Assembly (NCBI RefSeq): GCF_027943255.1
Contig: NC_072896.1
Coordinates: 115,785,879-115,849,878, forward strand
DNA length: 64,000 bases
Direction: 5' to 3'
Source of the DNA: Anastrepha obliqua
Taxonomy: Eukaryota; Arthropoda; Insecta; Diptera; Tephritidae
Position 1 is the first letter of the stretch, and each line of letters starts with the position of its first letter. The position numbers were made by a program, and so were the translations under genes. The notes beneath the pieces were generated by a model. The model did no database searches, was not told the origin of the DNA, and worked only from the letters and a program-made list of their open reading frames with translations. Of the stretch, positions 9,501 to 24,500 are shown piece by piece.

Positions 9501-12500
9501 CACAATTACCTCCCGAAATTTCAAGCCAGTCAGGGCAAAGCTGAGCGATTTATGGCAATTCTACTGAAAGGATATATGTCAAAGTTTCAGGCCAATCAGA
9601 GCAAAATTGAGGGAGTTACAGCAACTTTTCCGTGGAGATTTGACAGTTTTGTTGTTTTCCAACCGATTTTCATGGTTTTTGCATATTTAGAAAGGCTGAC
9701 GCTTCCACAATTACCTGCCGAAATTTCAAGCCAATCAGGGCAAAGCTGACCGAGTTATGGCAATTCTACTGAAAGGATATATGTCAAAGTTTCAGGCCAA
9801 TCAGAGCAAAATTGAGGGAGTTACAGCAACTTTTCCGAGGCGATTTGACAGTTTTGTTGTTTTCCAACCGATTTTCATGGTTTTTGCATATTTAGAAAGG
9901 CTGACGCTTCCACAATTACCTGCCGGAATTTCAGGCCAATCAGGGCAAAGCTTAACGAGTTATAACAATTCTACTGAAAGGATATATGTCAAAGTTTCAG
10001 GCCAATCAGAGCAAAATTGAGGGAGTTACAGCAACTTTTCCGAGGAGATTTGACAGTTTTGTTGTTTTCCAACCGATTTTCATGGTTTTTGCATATTTAG
10101 AAAGGCTGACGCTTCCACAATTACCTGCCGAAATTTCAAGCCAATCAGGGCAAAGCTGAACGAGTTATGACAATTCTACTGAAGGGATATATGTCAAAGT
10201 TTCAGGCCAATCAGAGCAAAATTGAGGGAGTTACAGCAACTTTTCCGAGGAGATTTGACAGTTTTGTTGTTTTCCAACCGATTTTCATGGTTTTTGCATA
10301 TTTAGAAACGCTGACGCTTCCACAATTACCTGCCGAAATTTCAGGCCAATCAGGGCAAAGCTGAACGAGTTATGACAATTCTACTGAAGGGATATATGTC
10401 AAAGTTTCAGGCCAATCAGAGCAAAATTGAGGGAGTTACAGCAACTTTTCCGAGGAGATTTGACAGTTTTGTTGTTTTCCAACCGATTTTCATGGTTTTT
10501 GCATATTTAGAAACGCTGACGCTTCCGCAATTACCTCCCGAAATTTCAAGCCAGTCAGGGCAAAGCTGAGCGAGTTATGACAATTCTACTGAAAGGATAT
10601 ATGTCAAAGTTTCAGGCCAATCAGACCAAAATTGAGGGAGTTACAGCAACTTTTCCGAGGAGATTTGACAGTTTTGTTGTTTTCCAACCGATTTTCATGG
10701 TTTTTGCATATTTAGAAACGCTGACGCTTCCACAATTACCTGCCGAAATTTCAGGCCAATCAGGGCAAAGCTGAACGAGTTATGACAATTCTACTGAAGG
10801 GATATATGTCAAAGTTTCAGGCCAATCAGAGCAAAATTGAGGGAGTTACAGCAACTTTTCCGAGGAGATTTGACAGTTTTGTTGTTTTCCAACCGATTTT
10901 AATGGTTTTTGCATATTTAGAAAGGCTGACGCTTCCACAATTACCTGCCGAAATTTCAGGCCAATCAGGGCAAAGCTGAACGAGTTATGACAATTCTACT
11001 GAAGGGATATATGTCAAAGTTTCAGGCCAATCAGAGCAAAATTGAGGGAGTTACAGCAACTTTTCCGAGGAGATTTGACAGTTTTGTTGTTTTCCAACCG
11101 ATTTTCATGGTTTTTGCATATTTAGAAACGCTGACGCTTCCACAATTACCTGCCGAAATTTCAGGCCAATCAGGGCAAAGCTGAGCGAGTTATGACAATT
11201 CTACTGAAAGGATATATGTCAAAGTTTCAGGCCAATCAGAGCAAAATTGAGGGAGTTACAGCAACTTTTCCGAGGAGATTTGACAGTTTTGTTGTTTTCC
11301 AACCGATTTTCATGGTTATTGCATATTTAGAAACGCTGACGCTTCCACAATTACCTCCCGAAATTTCAAGCCAGTCAGGGCAAAGCTGAACGAGTTATGA
11401 CAATTCTACTGAAGGGATATATGTCAAAGTTTCAGGCCAATCAGAGCAAAATTGAGGGAGTTACAGCAACTTTTCCGAGAAGATTTGACAGTTTTGTTGT
11501 TTTCCAACCGATTTTCATGGTTTTTGCATATTTAGAAAGGCTGACGCTTCCACAATTACCTGCCGAAATTTCAAGCCAGTCAGCGCAAAGCTGAGCGATT
11601 TATGGCAATTCTACTGAACGGATATATGTCAAAGTTTCAGGCCAATCAGAGCAAAATTGAGGGAGTTACAGCAACTTTTCCGAGGAGATTTGACAGTTTT
11701 GTTGTTTTCCAACCGATTTTCATGGTTTTTGCATATTTAGAAAACGCTGACGCTTCCACAATTACCTGCCGAAATTTCAGGTCAATCAGGGCAAAGCTGA
11801 ACGAGTTATGACAATTCTACTGAAAGGATATATGTCAAAGTTTCAGGCCAATCAGAGCGAAATTGAGGGAGTTACAGCAACTTTTCCGAGAAGATTTGAC
11901 AGTTTTGTTGTTTTCCAACCGATTTTCATGGTTTTTGCATATTTAGAAACGCTGACGCTTCCACAATTACCTGCCGAAATTTCAAGCCAGTCAGGGCAAA
12001 GCTGAGCGAGTTATGACAATTCTACTGAAAGGATATATGTCAAAGTTTCAGGCCAATCAGAGCAAAATTGAGGGAGTTACAGCAACTTTTCCGAGGAGAT
12101 TTGACAGTTTTGTTGTTTTCCAACCGATTTTCATGATTTTTGCATATTTAGAAAGGCTGACGCTTCCACAATTACCTGCCGAAATTTCAGGTCAACCAGG
12201 GCAAAGCTGAACGAGTTATGACAATTCTACTGAAGGATATATGTCAAAGTTTCAGGCCAATCAGAGCGAAATTGAGGGAGTTACAGCAACTTTTCCGAGA
12301 AGATTTGACAGTTTTGTTGTTTTCCAACCGATTTTCATGGTTTTTGCATATTTAGAAACGCTGACGCTTCCACAATTACCTGCCGAAATTTCAAGCCAGT
12401 CAGGGCAAAGCTGAGCGAGTTATGACAATTCTACTGAAAGGATATATGTCAAAGTTTCAGGCCAATCAGAGCAAAATTGAGGGAGTTACAGCAACTTTTC

Positions 12501-15500
12501 CGAGGAGATTTGACAGTTTTGTTGTTTTCCAACCGATTTTCATGATTTTTGCATATTTAGAAAGGCTGACGCTTCCACAATTACCTGCCGAAATTTCAAG
12601 CCAGTCAGGGCAAAGCTGAACGAGTTATGACAATTCTGCTGAAGGGATATATGTCAAAGTTTCAGGCCAATCAGAGCAAAATTGAGGGAGTTACAGCAAC
12701 TTTTCCGAGGAGATTTGACAGTTTTGTTGTTTTCCAACCGATTTTCATGATTTTTGCATATTTAGAAACGCTGACGCTTCCACAATTACCTGCCGAAATT
12801 TCAGGTCAATCAGGGCAAAGCTGAACGAGTTATGACAATTCTACTGAAGGATATATGTCAAAGTTTCAGGCCAGTCAGAGCGAAATTGAGGGAGTTACAG
12901 CAACTTTTCCGAGAAGATTTGACAGTTTTGTTGTTTTCCAACCGATTTTCATGGTTTTTGCATATTTAGAAAGGCTGACGCTTCCACAATTACCTGCCGA
13001 AATTTCAAGCCAGTCAGGGCAAAGCTGAACGAGTTATGACAATTCTGCTGAAGGGATATATGTCAAAGTTTCAGGCCAATCAGAGCAAAATTGAGGGAGT
13101 TACAGCAACTTTTCCGAGGAGATTTGACAGTTTTGTTGTTTTCCAACCGATTTTCATGATTTTTGCATATTTAGAAACGCTGACGCTTCCACAATTACCT
13201 GCCGAAATTTCAAGCCAGTCAGCGCAAAGCTGAGCGATTTATGGCAATTCTACTGAACGGATATATGTCAAAGTTTCAGGCCAATCAGAGCAAAATTGAG
13301 GGAGTTACAGCAACTTTTCCGAGGAGATTTGACAGTTTTGTTGTTTTCCAACCGATTTTCATGGTTTTTGCATATTTAGAAACGCTGACGCTTCCACAAT
13401 TACCTGCCGAAATTTCAGGTCAATCAGGGCAAAGCTGAACGAGTTATGACAATTCTACTGAAAGGATATATGTCAAAGTTTCAGGCCAATCAGAGCGAAA
13501 TTGAGGGAGTTACAGCAACTTTTCCGAGAAGATTTGACAGTTTTGTTGTTTTCCAACCGATTTTCATGGTTTTTGCATATTTAGAAACGCTGACGCTTCC
13601 ACAATTACCTGCCGAAATTTCAAGCCAGTCAGGGCAAAGCTGAGCGAGTTATGACAATTCTACTGAAAGGATATATGTCAAAGTTTCAGGCCAATCAGAG
13701 CAAAATTGAGGGAGTTACAGCAACTTTTCCGAGGAGATTTGACAGTTTTGTTGTTTTCCAACCGATTTTCATGATTTTTGCATATTTAGAAAGGCTGACG
13801 CTTCCACAATTACCTGCCGAAATTTCAGGTCAACCAGGGCAAAGCTGAACGAGTTATGACAATTCTACTGAAGGATATATGTCAAAGTTTCAGGCCAATC
13901 AGAGCGAAATTGAGGGAGTTACAGCAACTTTTCCGAGAAGATTTGACAGTTTTGTTGTTTTCCAACCGATTTTCATGGTTTTTGCATATTTAGAAACGCT
14001 GACGCTTCCACAATTACCTGCCGAAATTTCAAGCCAGTCAGGGCAAAGCTGAGCGAGTTATGACAATTCTACTGAAAGGATATATGTCAAAGTTTCAGGC
14101 CAATCAGAGCAAAATTGAGGGAGTTACAGCAACTTTTCCGAGGAGATTTGACAGTTTTGTTGTTTTCCAACCGATTTTCATGATTTTTGCATATTTAGAA
14201 AGGCTGACGCTTCCACAATTACCTGCCGAAATTTCAAGCCAGTCAGGGCAAAGCTGAACGAGTTATGACAATTCTGCTGAAGGGATATATGTCAAAGTTT
14301 CAGGCCAATCAGAGCAAAATTGAGGGAGTTACAGCAACTTTTCCGAGGAGATTTGACAGTTTTGTTGTTTTCCAACCGATTTTCATGGTTATTGCATATT
14401 TAGAAACGCTGACGCTTCCACAATTACCTCCCGAAATTTCAAGCCAGTCAGGGCAAAGCTGAACGAGTTATGACAATTCTACTGAAGGGATATATGTCAA
14501 AGTTTCAGGCCAATCAGAGCAAAATTGAGGGAGTTACAGCAACTTTTCCGAGGAGATTTGACAGTTTTGTTGTTTTCCAACCGATTTTCATGGTTTTTGC
14601 ATATTTAGAAAGGCTGACGCTTCCACAATTACCTGCCGAAATTTCAAGCCAGTCAGGGCAAAGCTGAACGAGTTATGACAATTCTGCTGAAGGGATATAT
14701 GTCAAAGTTTCAGGCCAATCAGAGCAAAATTGAGGGAGTTACAGCAACTTTTCCGAGGAGATTTGACAGTTTTGTTGTTTTCCAACCGATTTTCATGATT
14801 TTTGCATATTTAGAAAGGCTGACGCTTCCACAATTACCTGCCGAAATTTCAAGCCAGTCAGGGCAAAGCTGAACGAGTTATGACAATTCTGCTGAAGGGA
14901 TATATGTCAAAGTTTCAGGCCAATCAGAGCAAAATTGAGGGAGTTACAGCAACTTTTCCGAGGAGATTTGACAGTTTTGTTGTTTTCCAACCGATTTTCA
15001 TGATTTTTGCATATTTAGAAACGCTGACGCTTCCACAATTACCTGCCGAAATTTCAGGTCAATCAGGGCAAAGCTGAACGAGTTATGACAATTCTACTGA
15101 AGGATATATGTCAAAGTTTCAGGCCAATCAGAGCGAAATTGAGGGAGTTACAGCAACTTTTCCGAGAAGATTTGACAGTTTTGTTGTTTTCCAACCGATT
15201 TTCATGGTTTTTGCATATTTAGAAACGCTGACGCTTCCACAATTACCTGCCGAAATTTCAAGCCAGTCAGGGCAAAGCTGAGCGAGTTATGACAATTCTA
15301 CTGAAAGGATATATGTCAAAGTTTCAGGCCAATCAGAGCAAAATTGAGGGAGTTACAGCAACTTTTCCGAGGAGATTTGACAGTTTTGTTGTTTTCCAAC
15401 CGATTTTCATGATTTTTGCATATTTAGAAAGGCTGACGCTTCCACAATTACCTGCCGAAATTTCAAGCCAGTCAGGGCAAAGCTGAACGAGTTATGACAA

Positions 15501-18500
15501 TTCTGCTGAAGGGATATATGTCAAAGTTTCAGGCCAATCAGAGCAAAATTGAGGGAGTTACAGCAACTTTTCCGAGAAGATTTGACAGTTTTGTTGTTTT
15601 CCAACCGATTTTCATGGTTTTTGCATATTTAGAAAGGCTGACGCTTCCACAATTACCTGCCGAAATTTCAGGTCAATCAGGGCAAAGCTGAACGAGTTAT
15701 GACAATTCTACTGAAGGGATATATGTCAAAGTTTCAGGCCAATCAGAGCAAAATTGAGGGAGTTACAGCAACTTTTCCGAGGAGATTTCACAGTTTTGTT
15801 GTTTTCCAACCGATTTTCATGGTTTTTGCATATTTAGAAAGGCTGACGCTTCCACAATTACCTGCCGAAATTTCAGGCCAATCAGGGCAAAGCTGAACGA
15901 GTTATGACAATTCTACTGAAGGGATATATGTCAAAGTTTCAGGCCAATCAGAGCAAAATTGAGGGAGTTACAGCAACTTTTCCGAGGAGATTTGACAGTT
16001 TTGTTGTTTTCCAACCGATTTTCATGGTTTTTGCATATTTAGAAACGCTGACGCTTCCACAATTACCTGCCGAAATTTCAGGCCAATCAGGGCAAAGCTG
16101 AGCGAGTTATGACAATTCTACTGAAAGGATATATGTCAAAGTTTCAGGCCAATCAGAGCAAAATTGAGGGAGTTACAGCAACTTTTCCGAGGAGATTTGA
16201 CAGTTTTGTTGTTTTCCAACCGATTTTCATGGTTATTGCATATTTAGAAACGCTGACGCTTCCACAATTACCTCCCGAAATTTCAAGCCAGTCAGGGCAA
16301 AGCTGAACGAGTTATGACAATTCTACTGAAGGGATATATGTCAAAGTTTCAGGCCAATCAGAGCAAAATTGAGGGTGTTACAGCAACTTTTCCGAGAAGA
16401 TTTGACAGTTTTGTTGTTTTCCAACCGATTTTCATGGTTTTTGCATATTTAGAAAGGCTGACGCTTCCACAATTACCAGCCGAAATTTCAGGCCAATCAG
16501 GGGAAAGCTGAGCGAGTTATGACAATTCTACTGAAAGGATATATGTCAAAGTTTCAGGCCAATCAGAGCAAAATTGAGGGAGTTACAGCAACTTTTCCGA
16601 GAAGATTTGACAGTTTTGTTGTTTTCCAACCGATTTTCATGGTTTTTGCATATTTAGAAACGCTGACGATTCCACAATTACCTGCCGAAATTTCAGGCCA
16701 ATCAGGGCAAAGCTGAACGAGTTATGACAATTCTACTGAAGGGATATATGTCAAAGTTTCAGGCCAATCAGAGCAAAATTGAGGGAGTTACAGCAACTTT
16801 TCCGAGGAGATTTGACAGTTTTGTTGTTTTCCAACCGATTTTCATGGTTTTTGCATATTTAGAAAGGCTGACGCTTCCACAATTACCTGCCGAAATTTCA
16901 GGCCAATCAGGGCAAAGCTGAACGAGTTATGACAATTCTACTGAAGGGATATATGTCAAAGTTTCAGGCCAATCAGAGCAAAATTGAGGGAGTTACAGCA
17001 ACTTTTCCGAGGAGATTTGACAGTTTTGTTGTTTTCCAACCGATTTTCATGGTTTTTGCATATTTAGAAAGGCTGACGCTTCCACAATTACCTGCCGAAA
17101 TTTCAAGCCAGTCAGGGCAAAGCTGAACGAGTTATGACAATTCTGCTGAAGGGATATATGTCAAAGTTTCAGGCCAATCAGAGCAAAATTGAGGGAGTTA
17201 CAGCAACTTTTCCGAGGAGATTTGACAGTTTTGTTGTTTTCCAACCGATTTTCATGATTTTTGCATATTTAGAAACGCTGACGCTTCCACAATTACCTGC
17301 CGAAATTTCAAGCCAGTCAGCGCAAAGCTGAGCGATTTATGGCAATTCTACTGAACGGATATATGTCAAAGTTTCAGGCCAATCAGAGCAAAATTGAGGG
17401 AGTTACAGCAACTTTTCCGAGGAGATTTGACAGTTTTGTTGTTTTCCAACCGATTTTCATGGTTTTTGCATATTTAGAAACGCTGACGCTTCCACAATTA
17501 CCTGCCGAAATTTCAGGTCAATCAGGGCAAAGCTGAACGAGTTATGACAATTCTACTGAAAGGATATATGTCAAAGTTTCAGGCCAATCAGAGCGAAATT
17601 GAGGGAGTTACAGCAACTTTTCCGAGAAGATTTGACAGTTTTGTTGTTTTCCAACCGATTTTCATGGTTTTTGCATATTTAGAAACGCTGACGCTTCCAC
17701 AATTACCTGCCGAAATTTCAAGCCAGTCAGGGCAAAGCTGAGCGAGTTATGACAATTCTACTGAAAGGATATATGTCAAAGTTTCAGGCCAATCAGAGCA
17801 AAATTGAGGGAGTTACAGCAACTTTTCCGAGGAGATTTGACAGTTTTGTTGTTTTCCAACCGATTTTCATGATTTTTGCATATTTAGAAAGGCTGACGCT
17901 TCCACAATTACCTGCCGAAATTTCAGGTCAACCAGGGCAAAGCTGAACGAGTTATGACAATTCTACTGAAGGATATATGTCAAAGTTTCAGGCCAATCAG
18001 AGCGAAATTGAGGGAGTTACAGCAACTTTTCCGAGAAGATTTGACAGTTTTGTTGTTTTCCAACCGATTTTCATGGTTTTTGCATATTTAGAAACGCTGA
18101 CGCTTCCACAATTACCTGCCGAAATTTCAAGCCAGTCAGGGCAAAGCTGAGCGAGTTATGACAATTCTACTGAAAGGATATATGTCAAAGTTTCAGGCCA
18201 ATCAGAGCAAAATTGAGGGAGTTACAGCAACTTTTCCGAGGAGATTTGACAGTTTTGTTGTTTTCCAACCGATTTTCATGATTTTTGCATATTTAGAAAG
18301 GCTGACGCTTCCACAATTACCTGCCGAAATTTCAAGCCAGTCAGGGCAAAGCTGAACGAGTTATGACAATTCTGCTGAAGGGATATATGTCAAAGTTTCA
18401 GGCCAATCAGAGCAAAATTGAGGGAGTTACAGCAACTTTTCCGAGGAGATTTGACAGTTTTGTTGTTTTCCAACCGATTTTCATGATTTTTGCATATTTA

Positions 18501-21500
18501 GAAACGCTGACGCTTCCACAATTACCTGCCGAAATTTCAGGTCAATCAGGGCAAAGCTGAACGAGTTATGACAATTCTACTGAAGGATATATGTCAAAGT
18601 TTCAGGCCAATCAGAGCGAAATTGAGGGAGTTACAGCAACTTTTCCGAGAAGATTTGACAGTTTTGTTGTTTTCCAACCGATTTTCATGGTTTTTGCATA
18701 TTTAGAAACGCTGACGCTTCCACAATTACCTGCCGAAATTTCAAGCCAGTCAGGGCAAAGCTGAGCGAGTTATGACAATTCTACTGAAAGGATATATGTC
18801 AAAGTTTCAGGCCAATCAGAGCAAAATTGAGGGAGTTACAGCAACTTTTCCGAGGAGATTTGACAGTTTTGTTGTTTTCCAACCGATTTTCATGATTTTT
18901 GCATATTTAGAAAGGCTGACGCTTCCACAATTACCTGCCGAAATTTCAAGCCAGTCAGGGCAAAGCTGAACGAGTTATGACAATTCTGCTGAAGGGATAT
19001 ATGTCAAAGTTTCAGGCCAATCAGAGCAAAATTGAGGGAGTTACAGCAACTTTTCCGAGAAGATTTGACAGTTTTGTTGTTTTCCAACCGATTTTCATGG
19101 TTTTTGCATATTTAGAAAGGCTGACGCTTCCACAATTACCTGCCGAAATTTCAGGTCAATCAGGGCAAAGCTGAACGAGTTATGACAATTCTACTGAAGG
19201 GATATATGTCAAAGTTTCAGGCCAATCAGAGCAAAATTGAGGGAGTTACAGCAACTTTTCCGAGGAGATTTCACAGTTTTGTTGTTTTCCAACCGATTTT
19301 CATGGTTTTTGCATATTTAGAAAGGCTGACGCTTCCACAATTACCTGCCGAAATTTCAGGCCAATCAGGGCAAAGCTGAACGAGTTATGACAATTCTACT
19401 GAAGGGATATATGTCAAAGTTTCAGGCCAATCAGAGCAAAATTGAGGGAGTTACAGCAACTTTTCCGAGGAGATTTGACAGTTTTGTTGTTTTCCAACCG
19501 ATTTTCATGGTTTTTGCATATTTAGAAACGCTGACGCTTCCACAATTACCTGCCGAAATTTCAGGCCAATCAGGGCAAAGCTGAGCGAGTTATGACAATT
19601 CTACTGAAAGGATATATGTCAAAGTTTCAGGCCAATCAGAGCAAAATTGAGGGAGTTACAGCAACTTTTCCGAGGAGATTTGACAGTTTTGTTGTTTTCC
19701 AACCGATTTTCATGGTTATTGCATATTTAGAAACGCTGACGCTTCCACAATTACCTCCCGAAATTTCAAGCCAGTCAGGGCAAAGCTGAACGAGTTATGA
19801 CAATTCTACTGAAGGGATATATGTCAAAGTTTCAGGCCAATCAGAGCAAAATTGAGGGTGTTACAGCAACTTTTCCGAGAAGATTTGACAGTTTTGTTGT
19901 TTTCCAACCGATTTTCATGGTTTTTGCATATTTAGAAAGGCTGACGCTTCCACAATTACCAGCCGAAATTTCAGGCCAATCAGGGGAAAGCTGAGCGAGT
20001 TATGACAATTCTACTGAAAGGATATATGTCAAAGTTTCAGGCCAATCAGAGCAAAATTGAGGGAGTTACAGCAACTTTTCCGAGAAGATTTGACAGTTTT
20101 GTTGTTTTCCAACCGATTTTCATGGTTTTTGCATATTTAGAAACGCTGACGATTCCACAATTACCTGCCGAAATTTCAGGCCAATCAGGGCAAAGCTGAA
20201 CGAGTTATGACAATTCTACTGAAGGGATATATGTCAAAGTTTCAGGCCAATCAGAGCAAAATTGAGGGAGTTACAGCAACTTTTCCGAGGAGATTTGACA
20301 GTTTTGTTGTTTTCCAACCGATTTTCATGGTTTTTGCATATTTAGAAACGCTGACGCTTCCACAATTACCTGCCGAAATTTCAGGCCAATCAGGGCAAAG
20401 CTGAGCGAGTTATGACAATTCTACTGAAAGGATATATGTCAAAGTTTCAGGCCAATCAGAGCAAAATTGAGGGAGTTACAGCAACTTTTCCGAGGAGATT
20501 TGACAGTTTTGTTGTTTTCCAACCGATTTTCATGGTTATTGCATATTTAGAAACGCTGACGCTTCCACAATTACCTGCCGAAATTTCAAGCCAGTCAGGG
20601 CAAAGCTGAACGAGTTATGACAATTCTACTGAAAGGATATATGTCAAAGTTTCAGGCCAATCAGAGCAAAATTGAGGGAGTTACAGCAACTTTTCCGAGG
20701 AGATTTGACAGTTTTGTTGTTTTCCAACCGATTTTCATGGTTTTTGCATATTTAGAAAGGCTGACGCTTCCACAATTACCTGCCGAAATTTCAGGCCAAT
20801 CAGGGGAAAGCTGAGCGATTTATGGCAATTCTACTGAACGGATATATGTCAAAGTTTCAGGCCAATCAGAGCAAAATTGAGGGAGTTACAGCAACTTTTC
20901 CGAGGAGATTTGACAGTTTTGTTGTTTTCCAACCGATTTTCATGGTTTTTGCATATTTAGAAACGCTGACGCTTCCACAATTACCTGCCGAAATTTCAGG
21001 TCAATCAGGGCAAAGCTGAACGAGTTATGACAATTCTACTGAAGGGATATATGTCAAAGTTTCAGGCCAATCAGAGCAAAATTGAGGGAGTTACAGCAAC
21101 TTTTCCGAGGAGATTTGACAGTTTTGTTGTTTTCCAACCGATTTTCATGATTTTTGCATATTTAGAAACGCTGACGCTTCCACAATTACCTGCCGAAATT
21201 TCAAGCCAGTCAGCGCAAAGCTGAGCGATTTATGGCAATTCTACTGAACGGATATATGTCAAAGTTTCAGGCCAATCAGAGCAAAATTGAGGGAGTTACA
21301 GCAACTTTTCCGAGGAGATTTGACAGTTTTGTTGTTTTCCAACCGATTTTCATGGTTTTTGCATATTTAGAAACGCTGACGCTTCCACAATTACCTGCCG
21401 AAATTTCAGGTCAATCAGGGCAAAGCTGAACGAGTTATGACAATTCTACTGAAAGGATATATGTCAAAGTTTCAGGCCAATCAGAGCGAAATTGAGGGAG

Positions 21501-24500
21501 TTACAGCAACTTTTCCGAGAAGATTTGACAGTTTTGTTGTTTTCCAACCGATTTTCATGGTTTTTGCATATTTAGAAACGCTGACGCTTCCACAATTACC
21601 TGCCGAAATTTCAAGCCAGTCAGGGCAAAGCTGAGCGAGTTATGACAATTCTACTGAAAGGATATATGTCAAAGTTTCAGGCCAATCAGAGCAAAATTGA
21701 GGGAGTTACAGCAACTTTTCCGAGGAGATTTGACAGTTTTGTTGTTTTCCAACCGATTTTCATGATTTTTGCATATTTAGAAAGGCTGACGCTTCCACAA
21801 TTACCTGCCGAAATTTCAGGTCAACCAGGGCAAAGCTGAACGAGTTATGACAATTCTACTGAAGGATATATGTCAAAGTTTCAGGCCAATCAGAGCGAAA
21901 TTGAGGGAGTTACAGCAACTTTTCCGAGAAGATTTGACAGTTTTGTTGTTTTCCAACCGATTTTCATGGTTTTTGCATATTTAGAAACGCTGACGCTTCC
22001 ACAATTACCTGCCGAAATTTCAAGCCAGTCAGGGCAAAGCTGAGCGAGTTATGACAATTCTACTGAAAGGATATATGTCAAAGTTTCAGGCCAATCAGAG
22101 CAAAATTGAGGGAGTTACAGCAACTTTTCCGAGGAGATTTGACAGTTTTGTTGTTTTCCAACCGATTTTCATGATTTTTGCATATTTAGAAAGGCTGACG
22201 CTTCCACAATTACCTGCCGAAATTTCAAGCCAGTCAGGGCAAAGCTGAACGAGTTATGACAATTCTGCTGAAGGGATATATGTCAAAGTTTCAGGCCAAT
22301 CAGAGCAAAATTGAGGGAGTTACAGCAACTTTTCCGAGGAGATTTGACAGTTTTGTTGTTTTCCAACCGATTTTCATGATTTTTGCATATTTAGAAACGC
22401 TGACGCTTCCACAATTACCTGCCGAAATTTCAGGTCAATCAGGGCAAAGCTGAACGAGTTATGACAATTCTACTGAAGGATATATGTCAAAGTTTCAGGC
22501 CAATCAGAGCGAAATTGAGGGAGTTACAGCAACTTTTCCGAGAAGATTTGACAGTTTTGTTGTTTTCCAACCGATTTTCATGGTTTTTGCATATTTAGAA
22601 AGGCTGACGCTTCCACAATTACCTGCCGAAATTTCAAGCCAGTCAGGGCAAAGCTGAACGAGTTATGACAATTCTGCTGAAGGGATATATGTCAAAGTTT
22701 CAGGCCAATCAGAGCAAAATTGAGGGAGTTACAGCAACTTTTCCGAGGAGATTTGACAGTTTTGTTGTTTTCCAACCGATTTTCATGATTTTTGCATATT
22801 TAGAAACGCTGACGCTTCCACAATTACCTGCCGAAATTTCAAGCCAGTCAGCGCAAAGCTGAGCGATTTATGGCAATTCTACTGAACGGATATATGTCAA
22901 AGTTTCAGGCCAATCAGAGCAAAATTGAGGGAGTTACAGCAACTTTTCCGAGGAGATTTGACAGTTTTGTTGTTTTCCAACCGATTTTCATGGTTTTTGC
23001 ATATTTAGAAACGCTGACGCTTCCACAATTACCTGCCGAAATTTCAGGTCAATCAGGGCAAAGCTGAACGAGTTATGACAATTCTACTGAAAGGATATAT
23101 GTCAAAGTTTCAGGCCAATCAGAGCGAAATTGAGGGAGTTACAGCAACTTTTCCGAGAAGATTTGACAGTTTTGTTGTTTTCCAACCGATTTTCATGGTT
23201 TTTGCATATTTAGAAACGCTGACGCTTCCACAATTACCTGCCGAAATTTCAAGCCAGTCAGGGCAAAGCTGAGCGAGTTATGACAATTCTACTGAAAGGA
23301 TATATGTCAAAGTTTCAGGCCAATCAGAGCAAAATTGAGGGAGTTACAGCAACTTTTCCGAGGAGATTTGACAGTTTTGTTGTTTTCCAACCGATTTTCA
23401 TGATTTTTGCATATTTAGAAAGGCTGACGCTTCCACAATTACCTGCCGAAATTTCAGGTCAACCAGGGCAAAGCTGAACGAGTTATGACAATTCTACTGA
23501 AGGATATATGTCAAAGTTTCAGGCCAATCAGAGCGAAATTGAGGGAGTTACAGCAACTTTTCCGAGAAGATTTGACAGTTTTGTTGTTTTCCAACCGATT
23601 TTCATGGTTTTTGCATATTTAGAAACGCTGACGCTTCCACAATTACCTGCCGAAATTTCAAGCCAGTCAGGGCAAAGCTGAGCGAGTTATGACAATTCTA
23701 CTGAAAGGATATATGTCAAAGTTTCAGGCCAATCAGAGCAAAATTGAGGGAGTTACAGCAACTTTTCCGAGGAGATTTGACAGTTTTGTTGTTTTCCAAC
23801 CGATTTTCATGATTTTTGCATATTTAGAAAGGCTGACGCTTCCACAATTACCTGCCGAAATTTCAAGCCAGTCAGGGCAAAGCTGAACGAGTTATGACAA
23901 TTCTGCTGAAGGGATATATGTCAAAGTTTCAGGCCAATCAGAGCAAAATTGAGGGAGTTACAGCAACTTTTCCGAGGAGATTTGACAGTTTTGTTGTTTT
24001 CCAACCGATTTTCATGATTTTTGCATATTTAGAAACGCTGACGCTTCCACAATTACCTGCCGAAATTTCAGGTCAATCAGGGCAAAGCTGAACGAGTTAT
24101 GACAATTCTACTGAAGGATATATGTCAAAGTTTCAGGCCAATCAGAGCGAAATTGAGGGAGTTACAGCAACTTTTCCGAGAAGATTTGACAGTTTTGTTG
24201 TTTTCCAACCGATTTTCATGGTTTTTGCATATTTAGAAACGCTGACGCTTCCACAATTACCTGCCGAAATTTCAAGCCAGTCAGGGCAAAGCTGAGCGAG
24301 TTATGACAATTCTACTGAAAGGATATATGTCAAAGTTTCAGGCCAATCAGAGCAAAATTGAGGGAGTTACAGCAACTTTTCCGAGGAGATTTGACAGTTT
24401 TGTTGTTTTCCAACCGATTTTCATGATTTTTGCATATTTAGAAAGGCTGACGCTTCCACAATTACCTGCCGAAATTTCAAGCCAGTCAGGGCAAAGCTGA